A DNA stretch of 64,000 nt. It comes from Ralstonia thomasii (GTDB lineage Bacteria > Pseudomonadota > Gammaproteobacteria > Burkholderiales > Burkholderiaceae). Positions 43,354 to 51,567 of the stretch are shown here, piece after piece. The stretch lies in NCBI RefSeq assembly GCF_958405895.1, contig NZ_CATZAR010000006.1; one strand, given 5' to 3'. Made by a program: the position numbers and the translations under genes. Positions within the stretch are counted from its first letter, which is position 1; the number at the start of each line of letters is the position of its first letter. The notes beneath the pieces were generated by a model that did not search any database, was not told where the DNA came from, and was given only the letters and a program-made list of their open reading frames with translations.

Positions 43354-45408
43354 ATGAGCTTCGTCAGGCAACACCTGATCTGGCTGGTCGTCGCCATTCT
43401 TGGCGCATCTGCTTTTGCCACCGTTGCGCTTGCGCGCGGCGAGGCAGTCAGTGCGCTATGGGTGGTGGTGGCCGCCGTATGCATCTACCTGATCGCGTAT
43501 CGCTACTACAGCCGCTTCATTGCCGACAAGGTGCTCGGCCTGGACGGCACCCGCAAGACGCCCGCCTGGCGTTACAACGACGGGCTCGATTACGTTCCCA
43601 CCAACAAGCACGTGCTGTTCGGGCACCACTTCGCGGCCATTGCCGGGGCAGGCCCGCTCGTGGGCCCCGTGCTGGCCGCGCAGATGGGCTATCTGCCCGG
43701 CATGCTCTGGATTCTGGCCGGCGTGGTGTTTGCCGGCGCGGTGCAGGATTTCATCGTGCTGTTCATCTCCAGCCGCCGCGACGGCCGCTCGCTGGGCGAC
43801 CTCGTGAAGAGCGAGATGGGCACCGTGCCCGGCGTGATCGCGCTGTTTGGCGCGTTCCTCATCATGATCATCATCCTGGCCGTGCTGGCGCTGATCGTGG
43901 TGAAGGCGCTGGTCGGCTCGCCGTGGGGCACCTTCACGGTGGCCGCCACGATCCCCATCGCGCTGTTCATGGGCGTGTACGTGCGCTACGTCCGCCCGGG
44001 CCGCATCGGCGAGATCTCCATCATCGGCTTCGTGCTGCTGATGCTGGCCATCATCGGCGGTCAGGCGGTGCACGAAAATGCCGCGCTGGCGCCGCTGTTC
44101 ACGTTCGACGGCAAGGCCCTCACGTGGATGCTGATCGGCTACGGCTTTGTCGCCTCGGTGCTGCCGGTGTGGCTGCTGTTGGCCCCGCGTGATTACCTGT
44201 CGACGTTCCTGAAGATCGGCACGATCATGGCGCTGGCCATCGGCATCCTGATCGTCGCGCCGCAGATGCAGATGCCTTCGCTCACGCAGTTTGCTGGCGG
44301 CGGCGGCCCGGTGTGGTCGGGCAACATGTTCCCGTTCCTGTTCATCACCATTGCGTGCGGCGCGGTGTCGGGCTTCCACTCGCTCATCGCGTCGGGCACC
44401 ACGCCCAAGTTACTGGAGAACGAACGCCAAGCACGCTTCATCGGCTACGGCGCGATGCTGATGGAATCGTTCGTCGCCATCATGGCGCTGGTGGCCGCTT
44501 CGGTCATCGACCCGGGCGTGTACTTCGCGATGAACAGCCCTGCGGCACTGGTGGGCGCGACGCCCGATACGGTGGCACACACGCTGTCCACCTGGGGCTT
44601 CGTCATCTCCCCTGACGTGCTGATCCAGACCGCCAAGGACGTCGGCGAAAACACCATCCTCGCCCGTGCGGGCGGCGCCCCGACGCTGGCTGTGGGCATG
44701 GCGCACATCCTGCACCAGGTGGTGGGCGGCCAGGCCATGATGGCCTTCTGGTACCACTTTGCGATTCTGTTCGAGGCGCTGTTCATCCTGACCGCCGTGG
44801 ACGCAGGCACGCGCGCCGGGCGCTTCATGCTGCAGGATCTGCTGGGCACGTTTGTGCCGGCACTCAAGCGCACGGATTCGCTCGTCGCCAACCTCATTGC
44901 CACGGCTGCGACCGTCGCACTGTGGGGCTACTTCCTGTACCAGGGCGTGGTCGATCCGCTGGGCGGCATCAACACGCTGTGGCCGCTCTTTGGCATCTCC
45001 AACCAGATGCTGGCCGCGATTGCGCTGACGCTCGGCACCTGCGTGCTGGTCAAGATGAAACGCGACCGCTACGTGTGGGTGACGCTGCTGCCGACCCTCT
45101 GGCTGCTGCTCTGCACGCTCACCGCCGGCTGGCAGAAGCTGTTCGATCCGGACCCGAAGATCGGCTTCCTGGCGCACGCCAACAAGTACGCCAGCGCGAT
45201 TGCCGAAGGTAAGCTGCTGGCCCCCGCCAAGTCGATGGCGCAGATGCAGCAGGTGGTGCTGAACGACCGCATTGACGCGTTCCTGTGCGGCCTGTTCATT
45301 CTCGTGGTGGTCAGCATCGCGTGGTATGGCCTGCGCACGGTGCTCAAGGCGCGCGCCGCGAGCCGCCCGACCGCCAACGAAACGCCGTACGAAGCGCTGG
45401 GCGCGTGA
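43354..45408 (+). CDS. cstA: carbon starvation protein A (pyruvate/peptide transporter)
   Basis: This 684-residue polytopic protein of the CstA/BtsT family has about 16-18 membrane helices. The conserved segments are YNDGLDYVPTNKHVLFGHHF, GAGPLVGPVLAAQMGYLPG and GFHSLIASGTTPKLLENE. E. coli homologues import pyruvate, and earlier work linked CstA to peptide use in starvation. The ATG at 43354 follows GAGGAGATCGAC. The end overlaps the next small gene (GTGA). The divergent two-component system upstream is the likely control. Confidence 0.95.
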   Translation: MSFVRQHLIWLVVAILGASAFATVALARGEAVSALWVVVAAVCIYLIAYRYYSRFIADKVLGLDGTRKTPAWRYNDGLDYVPTNKHVLFGHHFAAIAGAGPLVGPVLAAQMGYLPGMLWILAGVVFAGAVQDFIVLFISSRRDGRSLGDLVKSEMGTVPGVIALFGAFLIMIIILAVLALIVVKALVGSPWGTFTVAATIPIALFMGVYVRYVRPGRIGEISIIGFVLLMLAIIGGQAVHENAALAPLFTFDGKALTWMLIGYGFVASVLPVWLLLAPRDYLSTFLKIGTIMALAIGILIVAPQMQMPSLTQFAGGGGPVWSGNMFPFLFITIACGAVSGFHSLIASGTTPKLLENERQARFIGYGAMLMESFVAIMALVAASVIDPGVYFAMNSPAALVGATPDTVAHTLSTWGFVISPDVLIQTAKDVGENTILARAGGAPTLAVGMAHILHQVVGGQAMMAFWYHFAILFEALFILTAVDAGTRAGRFMLQDLLGTFVPALKRTDSLVANLIATAATVALWGYFLYQGVVDPLGGINTLWPLFGISNQMLAAIALTLGTCVLVKMKRDRYVWVTLLPTLWLLLCTLTAGWQKLFDPDPKIGFLAHANKYASAIAEGKLLAPAKSMAQMQQVVLNDRIDAFLCGLFILVVVSIAWYGLRTVLKARAASRPTANETPYEALGA

Positions 45409-45611
45409 GCACGGGCATGCGCGAAGAACTCGAAAACTTCGGCCGCTACCTGGGCCAGACGCTGCGCCTGATGGTCGGCGTGCCAGACTACGACACCTAC
45501 GTGCGGCATATGCAGGAGACGCACCCCGGCCAGACCGTCATGACGTACGAAGACTTCTTCCGCGAACGCCAGGACGCGCGCTACGCCGGACGCGTCGGCC
45601 GCTGCTGTTGA
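45405..45611 (+). CDS. YbdD/YjiX family small protein
   Basis: This 68-residue cytoplasmic protein is of the family always found behind cstA/btsT genes. It has VGVPDYDTYVRHMQ and TYEDFFRERQDARY and ends in the typical RCC. It starts at GTG 45405, overlapping the cstA stop, or at ATG 45417. In E. coli the YbdD and YjiX homologues are needed for full pyruvate transport by CstA and BtsT. The double Cys end is conserved but of unknown role. Confidence 0.92.
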   Translation: MSTGMREELENFGRYLGQTLRLMVGVPDYDTYVRHMQETHPGQTVMTYEDFFRERQDARYAGRVGRCC

Positions 45612-45638
45612 TGAACGGTTGAACACGCTCCCAAACAA

Positions 45639-45676
45639 AAACCGCCGGTGCATGCAGCCATGCCCGGCGGTTTTTT
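45639..45676. terminator. bidirectional terminator between ybdD-like gene and Sel1 gene
   Basis: The stem AACCGCCGG / CCGGCGGTT is flanked by AAAA on the left and TTTTTT on the right, so it can stop messages from both converging genes. Confidence 0.88.
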
Positions 45677-45686
45677 CTTGCGTGCC

Positions 45687-46433
45687 CTACATGGACCGAC
45701 GTGCCGCTGTGGGCGGATCGCCGTGCTTGGCCCGATAGGTTTTCTCCACCAGTTCACGCAGCTTGCCGAGCGCCCCCACATCACCTTGGGCGGCCGCCCT
45801 GCCGTACCACTTCTTGGCCTGCTCGATATCCTGCGGCACGACACCAGGCTCGCCGCGCTCGTAATAGCTGCCGACGATGTACTGCGATGGCGCATCGCCC
45901 CCTTCGGCCGCCTTCTTGTACCAACTGAATGCGCGCCCGTAGTCGCGTGGCACACCGCGCCCGGTGAAGTAATCGGTGGCCAGCGCACGCTGCGCCTCGA
46001 CATGCCCGCCGGCGGCGGCACGCTCGTACCACTTGTTGGCTTCTTCCAGCGAGCGCGGTACCAGTTCGCCGCGTTCAAACAATTCGCCGTAGGCAAACTG
46101 CGCGTGGGTCATCTGGTTGTCGGCGGCACGGCGCAGCCATTTGACCGCTTCGTCGGGCCGGGCGACGGTGCCTTCGCCGCGCATCAGCATCATCGCGTAG
46201 TTGAATTGCGCGAGCCGGTTGCCGCGCTGGGCTGCCTCGGCAAATTCATCGAAGGCGTGGCCGAAATCGTTCTTCTCATAGTGCGCGATGGCGATCTGGG
46301 TGAGGGCGTCGGCGTCGCCTCGCACAGCTTGCGGCGAGGTTGCGGCAAGTGCAAAAGGCGCCGCCATCCCCATCGCAATCACCAACACCGTCTGCAGCAT
46401 GCGCGGACTACTGCGCCTGGTCTGTCTGCTCAT
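45687..46433 (-). CDS. secreted Sel1-repeat (tetratricopeptide-like) protein
   Basis: This 248-residue protein has a signal peptide (about 1-34, ending ...PFALA-ATS) followed by four to five Sel1-like repeats of 36 residues, each with the A-x-x-x-[YF]-x-x-G-x-G pattern (examples MLMRGEGTVARPDEAVKWL, YFTGRGVPRDYGRAFSWY and YYERGEPGVVPQDIEQAKKW). Such repeats make a protein-binding superhelix, here in the periplasm or outside. The start at 46433 follows GAGGAG; a longer frame upstream has no ribosome site. No partner is suggested by the neighbours. Confidence 0.9.
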   Translation of the reverse strand: MSRQTRRSSPRMLQTVLVIAMGMAAPFALAATSPQAVRGDADALTQIAIAHYEKNDFGHAFDEFAEAAQRGNRLAQFNYAMMLMRGEGTVARPDEAVKWLRRAADNQMTHAQFAYGELFERGELVPRSLEEANKWYERAAAGGHVEAQRALATDYFTGRGVPRDYGRAFSWYKKAAEGGDAPSQYIVGSYYERGEPGVVPQDIEQAKKWYGRAAAQGDVGALGKLRELVEKTYRAKHGDPPTAARRSM

Positions 46434-46534
46434 CGCACGCTCCTCACCGGAAGAGGGTCCAGTGTAGCGCGCCACTGTGCTGCGTGTGGGCGCGCACAAA
46501 CCAGCACACAGCAAGTCCATCGATGCCAGGGCAA

Positions 46535-47170
46535 TCAGCCGGCGCGCACCCGGTACACCGCTACGCTGCCACGCCAGTTGGCGCCCCAGCGCACCACGTT
46601 GCCTTCGTGCAGCACCACACGGTCGAGAATCACCAGCCCAACCTTGGGCGCCAGCGCTTCAAAGTCGCGGATGGTCAGCACACGCACGTTGGGCGTGTTG
46701 TACCACTCGTACGGCAGCGACTTGGACACCGGCATGCGCCCGCGAAAAATCGAGAGCCGATGCGGCCAGTAGCCGAAGTTCGGAAACGACACGATGCACT
46801 CGCGCCCCACGCGCAGCATCTCGCGCAGCACCTGCGCCGTGTTGTGGATGGTCTGCAGCGTTTGCGAAAGGATGACCGTATCGAAGCTCTTGTCCTCGAA
46901 CAGCGCCAGCCCGCCTTCCATGTTCTGCTGGATCACGTGCACGCCCTTTTGCGTGGAGGCCAGCACGCCCGCATCGTCGATCTCGATGCCGTAGGCCAGC
47001 ACGTCGAGCTCATCCTGCAGCACGCGCAACAGGCTGCCGTCGCCGCAACCGAGGTCGAGCACGGTCGAGCGCGGCTCGATCCAGCGAGCGATGGCACGAA
47101 AATCCGCCCGGTCCGCCAGGACGTTCGGCACCGCCGACGGTGCCGCGGGGTTCAGCGTTTGCGTTGTCAT
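46535..47170 (-). CDS. metW: methionine biosynthesis protein MetW
   Basis: This 211-residue Rossmann methyltransferase-fold protein has the SAM-binding motif VLDLGCGDGSLLRVL. In beta- and gamma-proteobacteria MetW pairs with MetX and is needed for efficient homoserine acylation. The start (47170) overlaps the metX stop by four bases (ATGA), a tight couple. Whether it methylates anything is unknown. Confidence 0.95.
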   Translation of the reverse strand: MTTQTLNPAAPSAVPNVLADRADFRAIARWIEPRSTVLDLGCGDGSLLRVLQDELDVLAYGIEIDDAGVLASTQKGVHVIQQNMEGGLALFEDKSFDTVILSQTLQTIHNTAQVLREMLRVGRECIVSFPNFGYWPHRLSIFRGRMPVSKSLPYEWYNTPNVRVLTIRDFEALAPKVGLVILDRVVLHEGNVVRWGANWRGSVAVYRVRAG

Positions 47171-48381
47171 GCGCCGATCTCCTGGGCGATGCGTTCGTAA
47201 TAGGCGCGGACCAGCGCGTGGTAGCGCGCGTCTTCCAACAGGAAAGCGTCGTGACCGTGCGGCGCGTCGATCTCGCCGTAGGTGACGGGATGCTTGTTGT
47301 CGAGCAGCGCCTTGACCAGTTCGCGGCTGCGCGCAGGGGCGAATCGCCAGTCGGTCATGAAGCTGACGACGAGGTAGCTCGCCTTAGTATGCGCGACGGC
47401 CTTGGTCAGGCTGCCGCCGTAGGCCAGTGCGGGGTCGAAGTAATCGAGCGCGCGCGTGATCAGCAGATACGTGTTCGCATCGAAGTACTCGGCAAACTTG
47501 TCGCCCTGGTAGCGCAGGTAGCTCTCGACCTGGAACTCGACGTCGAACGAGAAGCGGATGTCTTCCGCCTTCAATTCGCGGCCGAATTTCGCGGCCATGT
47601 CTTCGTCCGACAGATACGTGATGTGGCCGATCATCCGGGCCACGCGCAAACCGCGCTTGGGCTTGACGTTGTGCGCGTAGTAATCGCCGCCGTGGAAATC
47701 GGGGTCGGACAGGATCGCGCTGCGCGCCACCTCGTTGAAGGCAATGTTCTGCGCCGACAGCTTGGGGGTGGACGCCACCACGACGCAATGCCGCAGCCGG
47801 TCCGGATACATCAGGCTCCAGGCCAGCGCCTGCATGCCGCCGAGGCTGCCGCCCATCACCGCCGCAAACTGCTCGATGCCGAAACGATCCGCCACGCGCG
47901 CCTGGGCGTTCACCCAGTCTTCCACCGTCACCACAGGGAAGCGCGCGCCATAGGGCAGGCCGGTTTCCGGATGCGGGCTCATGGGGCCCGTCGAGCCGAA
48001 ACAAGACCCAAGGTTGTTCACCCCGATGACGAAGAAGCGGTTGGTGTCGACCGGCTTGCCGGGGCCGACCATGTTGTCCCACCAGCCGACTTCGCCCTCG
48101 GCGTGCACGCCCGCCACGTGGTGCGAAGCGTTGAGTGCGTGGCAGATGAGCACGGCGTTGGAACGGTCGGCATTGAGCGTGCCGTAGGTTTCGACCATCA
48201 GGTCGTAGCCGCAGATCTGCGAGCCGTTGCGCAGTTGCAGCGGCTCGGCAAAGTGCATGCGCTCGGGCACGACCAGGCCGATGGCGTTGGCCGGCTTGCC
48301 CTGGTGTGCCGTCGGAGAGGAAGTATCGGCCTGCGCCGCATCGGCTGCGGTGACCGCGGGGTCAGCCTGGATGTCTGTCAT
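47167..48381 (-). CDS. metX: homoserine O-acyltransferase MetX
   Basis: This 404-residue alpha/beta-hydrolase enzyme acylates homoserine at the entry to methionine synthesis. The nucleophile elbow is GGSLGGMQALAW and the late Asp and His of the triad lie in the DWRFAP and HGHDAFLLE regions. Family members use acetyl- or succinyl-CoA; in proteobacterial MetX next to metW the donor is often succinyl-CoA, so I leave the donor open. The ATG at 48381 follows only a weak GGTG site and sits six bases after the T-run of a terminator, fitting control by the SAM-II-type riboswitch upstream. Confidence 0.95.
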   Translation of the reverse strand: MTDIQADPAVTAADAAQADTSSPTAHQGKPANAIGLVVPERMHFAEPLQLRNGSQICGYDLMVETYGTLNADRSNAVLICHALNASHHVAGVHAEGEVGWWDNMVGPGKPVDTNRFFVIGVNNLGSCFGSTGPMSPHPETGLPYGARFPVVTVEDWVNAQARVADRFGIEQFAAVMGGSLGGMQALAWSLMYPDRLRHCVVVASTPKLSAQNIAFNEVARSAILSDPDFHGGDYYAHNVKPKRGLRVARMIGHITYLSDEDMAAKFGRELKAEDIRFSFDVEFQVESYLRYQGDKFAEYFDANTYLLITRALDYFDPALAYGGSLTKAVAHTKASYLVVSFMTDWRFAPARSRELVKALLDNKHPVTYGEIDAPHGHDAFLLEDARYHALVRAYYERIAQEIGA

Positions 48382-48387
48382 GGCACC

Positions 48388-48434
48388 AAATAAAAAACCC
48401 GACCGGCAACGCTGTTCACGCAACCAATCGGGTT
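48388..48434 (-). terminator. riboswitch expression platform: terminator before metX
   Basis: On the minus strand AACCCGA pairs with TCGGGTT, and the 3' arm runs into TTTTTTATTT, which ends seven bases before the metX ATG. A terminator directly before a start codon points to attenuation. Confidence 0.78.
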
Positions 48435-48486
48435 CTCATGTGGCGCACGTGGGGCGCTTGCTTTCACCACCCCCGCTCTGACCGAA

Positions 48487-48580
48487 CCTCTTTAGCCGCA
48501 TTTGTAATGAGAGCCCAGAGCCACAATCGTGCAGCCTGGACTCCCGCGCGCCCGCAAGCCAGTCGTCAAATCGGCGCGCC
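48487..48580 (-). promoter_or_regulatory. SAM-II-type riboswitch aptamer upstream of metX
   Basis: Read on the minus strand from 48580, a perfect P1 stem (GCGCGCC / GGCGCGC) encloses the loop GATTTGACGACTGGCTTGCG, matching the SAM-II loop pattern GAUUUAA...UUGCA. The 3' block is ACAAATGCGGCTAAAGAGG (48487-48505), matching AUAAAUGYRGCUAAA-AGG of the metA/metX SAM-II class. Between P1 and the 3' block is an extra stem-loop of about 36 bases (GGGAGTCCAG / CTGGGCTCTC with two wobble pairs) absent from the short classical form. TATAAT at 48592-48597 just upstream is a likely -10. SAM binding should shut off metX-metW. Confidence 0.8.
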
Positions 48581-48659
48581 AGAGAAGCGTGATTATAGAG
48601 CAAGCGGCGGCGGACGCATCATCGCAGCGTGATGCGCCCGATCCTCGCCCATACGCCGG

Positions 48660-50162
48660 TCAGAGGCCGGCCATGTTGATGTACTTGATCTCCAGGTACT
48701 CGTCGATGCCGTATTTGGAGCCTTCGCGGCCCAGACCCGATTGCTTGACGCCGCCAAACGGCGCTTCGGCCGTCGAGATCAGGCCCGTATTGACGCCGAC
48801 CATGCCCGACTCCAGCGCATCCGAAACGCGCCACGCCCGGCCCAGATCGCGCGTGTAGAAATACGCAGCGAGACCGAACTCGGTGTCGTTGGCAGCGGCC
48901 ACGGCTTCGTCTTCCGTGTCGAAGGGGATGAGCGCCGCCAGCGGGCCGAACGTTTCTTCATGCGCGACCAGCATGCCCGGCTTCGCATCGACCACGACGG
49001 TCGGCTCGAAAAACGCGCCGCCCTGCGCCGACAGGGCATGCGGCTTGCCGCCCACCAGCACGCGGGCGCCCTGGCGTACGGCGTCGTCCAGATGCTGCTG
49101 CACCTTGTCCATCGCGCGCATGTGGATCAGCGGCCCCTGCTGCACTCCGGGCTCCGTACCGTTGCCGACGCGCAGCGCACGCACGGCGTCAGCCAGCTTG
49201 GCAGCAAACGAGTCGTAGATGCCACGCTGCACGTAAAAGCGATTCGCGCACACGCAGGTTTGGCCTGCGTTGCGGTACTTGGCGATCATCGCGCCTTCCA
49301 CCGCCGCATCGACGTCGGCATCATCAAACACGATGAACGGCGCGTTGCCGCCCAGTTCGAGCGACAGCTTCTTGATGTCGTCCGCGCACTGGCGCATCAG
49401 CAAGCGGCCAACGGCGGTCGAGCCCGTGAAACTCAGCTTGCGCACAATGGGGTTCGACGTCAGCTCGCCGCCAATCGCCTGAGAATCGCCGGTGACGATC
49501 GACAGCAGGCCCGCCGGCACACCGGCGCGCACTGCCAGCTCGGCAAACGCCAGCGCAGAGTAGGGCGTTTCCAGCGCGGGCTTCACCACCATCGAACAAC
49601 CGGCTGCCAGCGCCGGGCCGACCTTGCGCGTCATCATCGCGATGGGGAAATTCCACGGCGTGATGGCCGCGCTCACGCCAATCGGCTCCTTCTGCACGAC
49701 GATGCGGCGATCGCCCTGCGGCGAGGGAATCGTGTCGCCGTAAATGCGGCGCGCCTCTTCCGCAAACCATTCGATGAACGAGGCGGCGTAGGCAATTTCA
49801 CCGGCGGCTTCCGGCAGCGGCTTGCCTTGCTCGGCCGTGAGGATCGCCGCAAGGTCCTGCTGGTGCTCGATCATCAGATCGGCCAGCTTGCGCAGAATCT
49901 TGGCGCGATCGCGTGCGCTCACCTTGCGCCAGGCACGTTGCGCAACCTGTGCGGCTTCGATGGCGCGGCGCGTTTCGGCGGCGCCCATGCCGGGCACAGT
50001 GCCGATGGTGCGGCCGGTGGCCGGGTCGGTCACGTCACGTGTGGCGCCGTCATCGGCATCGGCCCAGGTGCCGGCGACGAACGCTTGCGTGCGCCACAGG
50101 CCGGGGTCTTTCAGTGCGATCGGCGGCGTAACGGGCGCGCTCGGCAAGTCGGTGCGGGTCAT
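48660..50162 (-). CDS. gabD: succinate-semialdehyde dehydrogenase
   Basis: This 500-residue aldehyde dehydrogenase has ITPWNFPIAMMTRKVGPALA, the catalytic Glu in LELGGNAPFIVFDD and the catalytic Cys in NAGQTCVCANR. The pattern matches GabD, which oxidises succinate semialdehyde to succinate with NADP. The start at 50162 follows GAGGG inside the gap from gabT; the upstream open frame overlaps gabT and is not family-like. Gene order gabT-gabD and the divergent MocR regulator support GABA use. Confidence 0.93.
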   Translation of the reverse strand: MTRTDLPSAPVTPPIALKDPGLWRTQAFVAGTWADADDGATRDVTDPATGRTIGTVPGMGAAETRRAIEAAQVAQRAWRKVSARDRAKILRKLADLMIEHQQDLAAILTAEQGKPLPEAAGEIAYAASFIEWFAEEARRIYGDTIPSPQGDRRIVVQKEPIGVSAAITPWNFPIAMMTRKVGPALAAGCSMVVKPALETPYSALAFAELAVRAGVPAGLLSIVTGDSQAIGGELTSNPIVRKLSFTGSTAVGRLLMRQCADDIKKLSLELGGNAPFIVFDDADVDAAVEGAMIAKYRNAGQTCVCANRFYVQRGIYDSFAAKLADAVRALRVGNGTEPGVQQGPLIHMRAMDKVQQHLDDAVRQGARVLVGGKPHALSAQGGAFFEPTVVVDAKPGMLVAHEETFGPLAALIPFDTEDEAVAAANDTEFGLAAYFYTRDLGRAWRVSDALESGMVGVNTGLISTAEAPFGGVKQSGLGREGSKYGIDEYLEIKYINMAGL

Positions 50163-50166
50163 GGTG

Positions 50167-51447
50167 TCAGCCCTCCAGTGCGCGTTGCAGGATGGCAAGG
50201 CCCTCTTCGAATACCGCGTCTTCAATCGTGAGCGGGAACAGGAAGCGGATCACGTTGCCGTACACACCGCACGACAGCAAAAGCAGGCCGGCTTCGAGCG
50301 CCCGTTGCTGCACGAGCTTGGTGAAGTCGGCGTCGGGCTTGCCGTCCGGCGTGTTGAATTCGACAGCAACCATCGCGCCCACGCCGCGCACTTCTGCAAT
50401 GCGTGGCTGCTTGGCCTTGGCAGCGTTCAATGCATCGACCAGACGTGCGCCCAGGGCGGCAGAGCGCTCACAGAGTTTCTCGCCGGCAATGATGTCGAGC
50501 ACCGCATGTGCGGACGCCACCGCCAGCGGGTTGCCGGCGTAGGTGCCGCCGAGCCCGCCCGGAGCAGGCGCGTCCATGATCTCTGCGCGGCCCGTGACGG
50601 CCGACAGCGGCAGGCCGCCGGCCAAGCCCTTGGCCATCGTCGTGATGTCGGGCAGCACGCCGGTGTGCTCCATGGCAAACAGCTTGCCGGTGCGGGCAAA
50701 GCCGGTTTGCACTTCGTCGGCGATCATCACGATGCCATGCTCGTCGCACAGCGCCCGGATGGCGCGCACAAAGTCGGCGGGCATCTGATAGAAGCCGCCC
50801 TCGCCCTGCACAGGCTCGAAAATGATGGCCGCCACCTGGCGCGGATCGATATCGGCCTTGAACAGGCGCTGAATGGCGTCAAGCGCATCCTGCGTGCTCA
50901 CGCCGTGCAGCGCGACGGGCGCCGGCACGTGATAGATGCTACCCGGGAACGGTCCGAAGCCCGTCTTGTACGGCACCACCTTGCCCGTCAGCGACATGCC
51001 CATGAACGTACGACCGTGGAACGCGCCCGTGAGTGCGATCACACCTGGGCGGCCCGTGTGCGCCCGTGCGATCTTGATGGCGTTTTCCACTGCCTCTGCG
51101 CCAGTGGTGAAGAACGCGGTCTTCTTGGCGTGCGTGCCGGGCGTGATCGTATTCAGGCGCTCGGCCAACTCGACGTATGAGCCATACGGCACGATCTGGA
51201 AAGCGGTATGCGTGAAGTGATCCAGCTGCTCGCGCACGGCCTGCACCAGACGCGGGTGGCGATGCCCCGTGTTGACCACGGCAATGCCGGCCGCGAAGTC
51301 GACGTAGCGTCGGCCTTCCACGTCCCAGAACAGGGCGTTCTCGGCGCGCTCGGCGTAGCGATCGGTCATCACACCGACACCGCGCGGCGTAGCGGCGAGG
51401 CGGCGGGCATTCCATTGGGCGTTCTGTTGCGGGTCTCGGGCGTTCAT
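50167..51447 (-). CDS. gabT: 4-aminobutyrate aminotransferase
   Basis: This 426-residue class III PLP aminotransferase has VNTGHRHPRLVQAV, the cofactor-binding FTTGAEAVENAIKIARA, the Asp in IADEVQTGFARTG and the Schiff-base Lys in TTMAKGLAGGLPLSAV. It moves the amino group of GABA to 2-oxoglutarate, giving succinate semialdehyde for GabD four bases downstream. The start at 51447 (MNARDPQQN) is the natural one. It is divergent from the MocR gene across 120 bases. Confidence 0.94.
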   Translation of the reverse strand: MNARDPQQNAQWNARRLAATPRGVGVMTDRYAERAENALFWDVEGRRYVDFAAGIAVVNTGHRHPRLVQAVREQLDHFTHTAFQIVPYGSYVELAERLNTITPGTHAKKTAFFTTGAEAVENAIKIARAHTGRPGVIALTGAFHGRTFMGMSLTGKVVPYKTGFGPFPGSIYHVPAPVALHGVSTQDALDAIQRLFKADIDPRQVAAIIFEPVQGEGGFYQMPADFVRAIRALCDEHGIVMIADEVQTGFARTGKLFAMEHTGVLPDITTMAKGLAGGLPLSAVTGRAEIMDAPAPGGLGGTYAGNPLAVASAHAVLDIIAGEKLCERSAALGARLVDALNAAKAKQPRIAEVRGVGAMVAVEFNTPDGKPDADFTKLVQQRALEAGLLLLSCGVYGNVIRFLFPLTIEDAVFEEGLAILQRALEG

Positions 51448-51484
51448 GGCGGTCGTGTGCGTTGGGTCAAGAAAGAGGTGATGC

Positions 51485-51556
51485 GAGCCAGTGTGGCCTC
51501 ATTGGCTCTGTACAATAAGACCCAATTAGGATTTTCTTTTGGAACCACTTTGGCTC
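51485..51556. promoter_or_regulatory. gab divergent promoter region with repeated TGGCTC motifs
   Basis: GAGCCA (51485-51490) and TGGCTC (51503-51508) form an inverted pair. TTGGCTC recurs at 51550-51556 as a direct repeat of 51502-51508. TACAAT (51511-51516) is a likely -10 for the MocR gene. MocR/GabR proteins bind paired direct repeats here in other bacteria; the match is suggestive only. Confidence 0.45.
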
Positions 51557-51567
51557 CATCGCGCACC

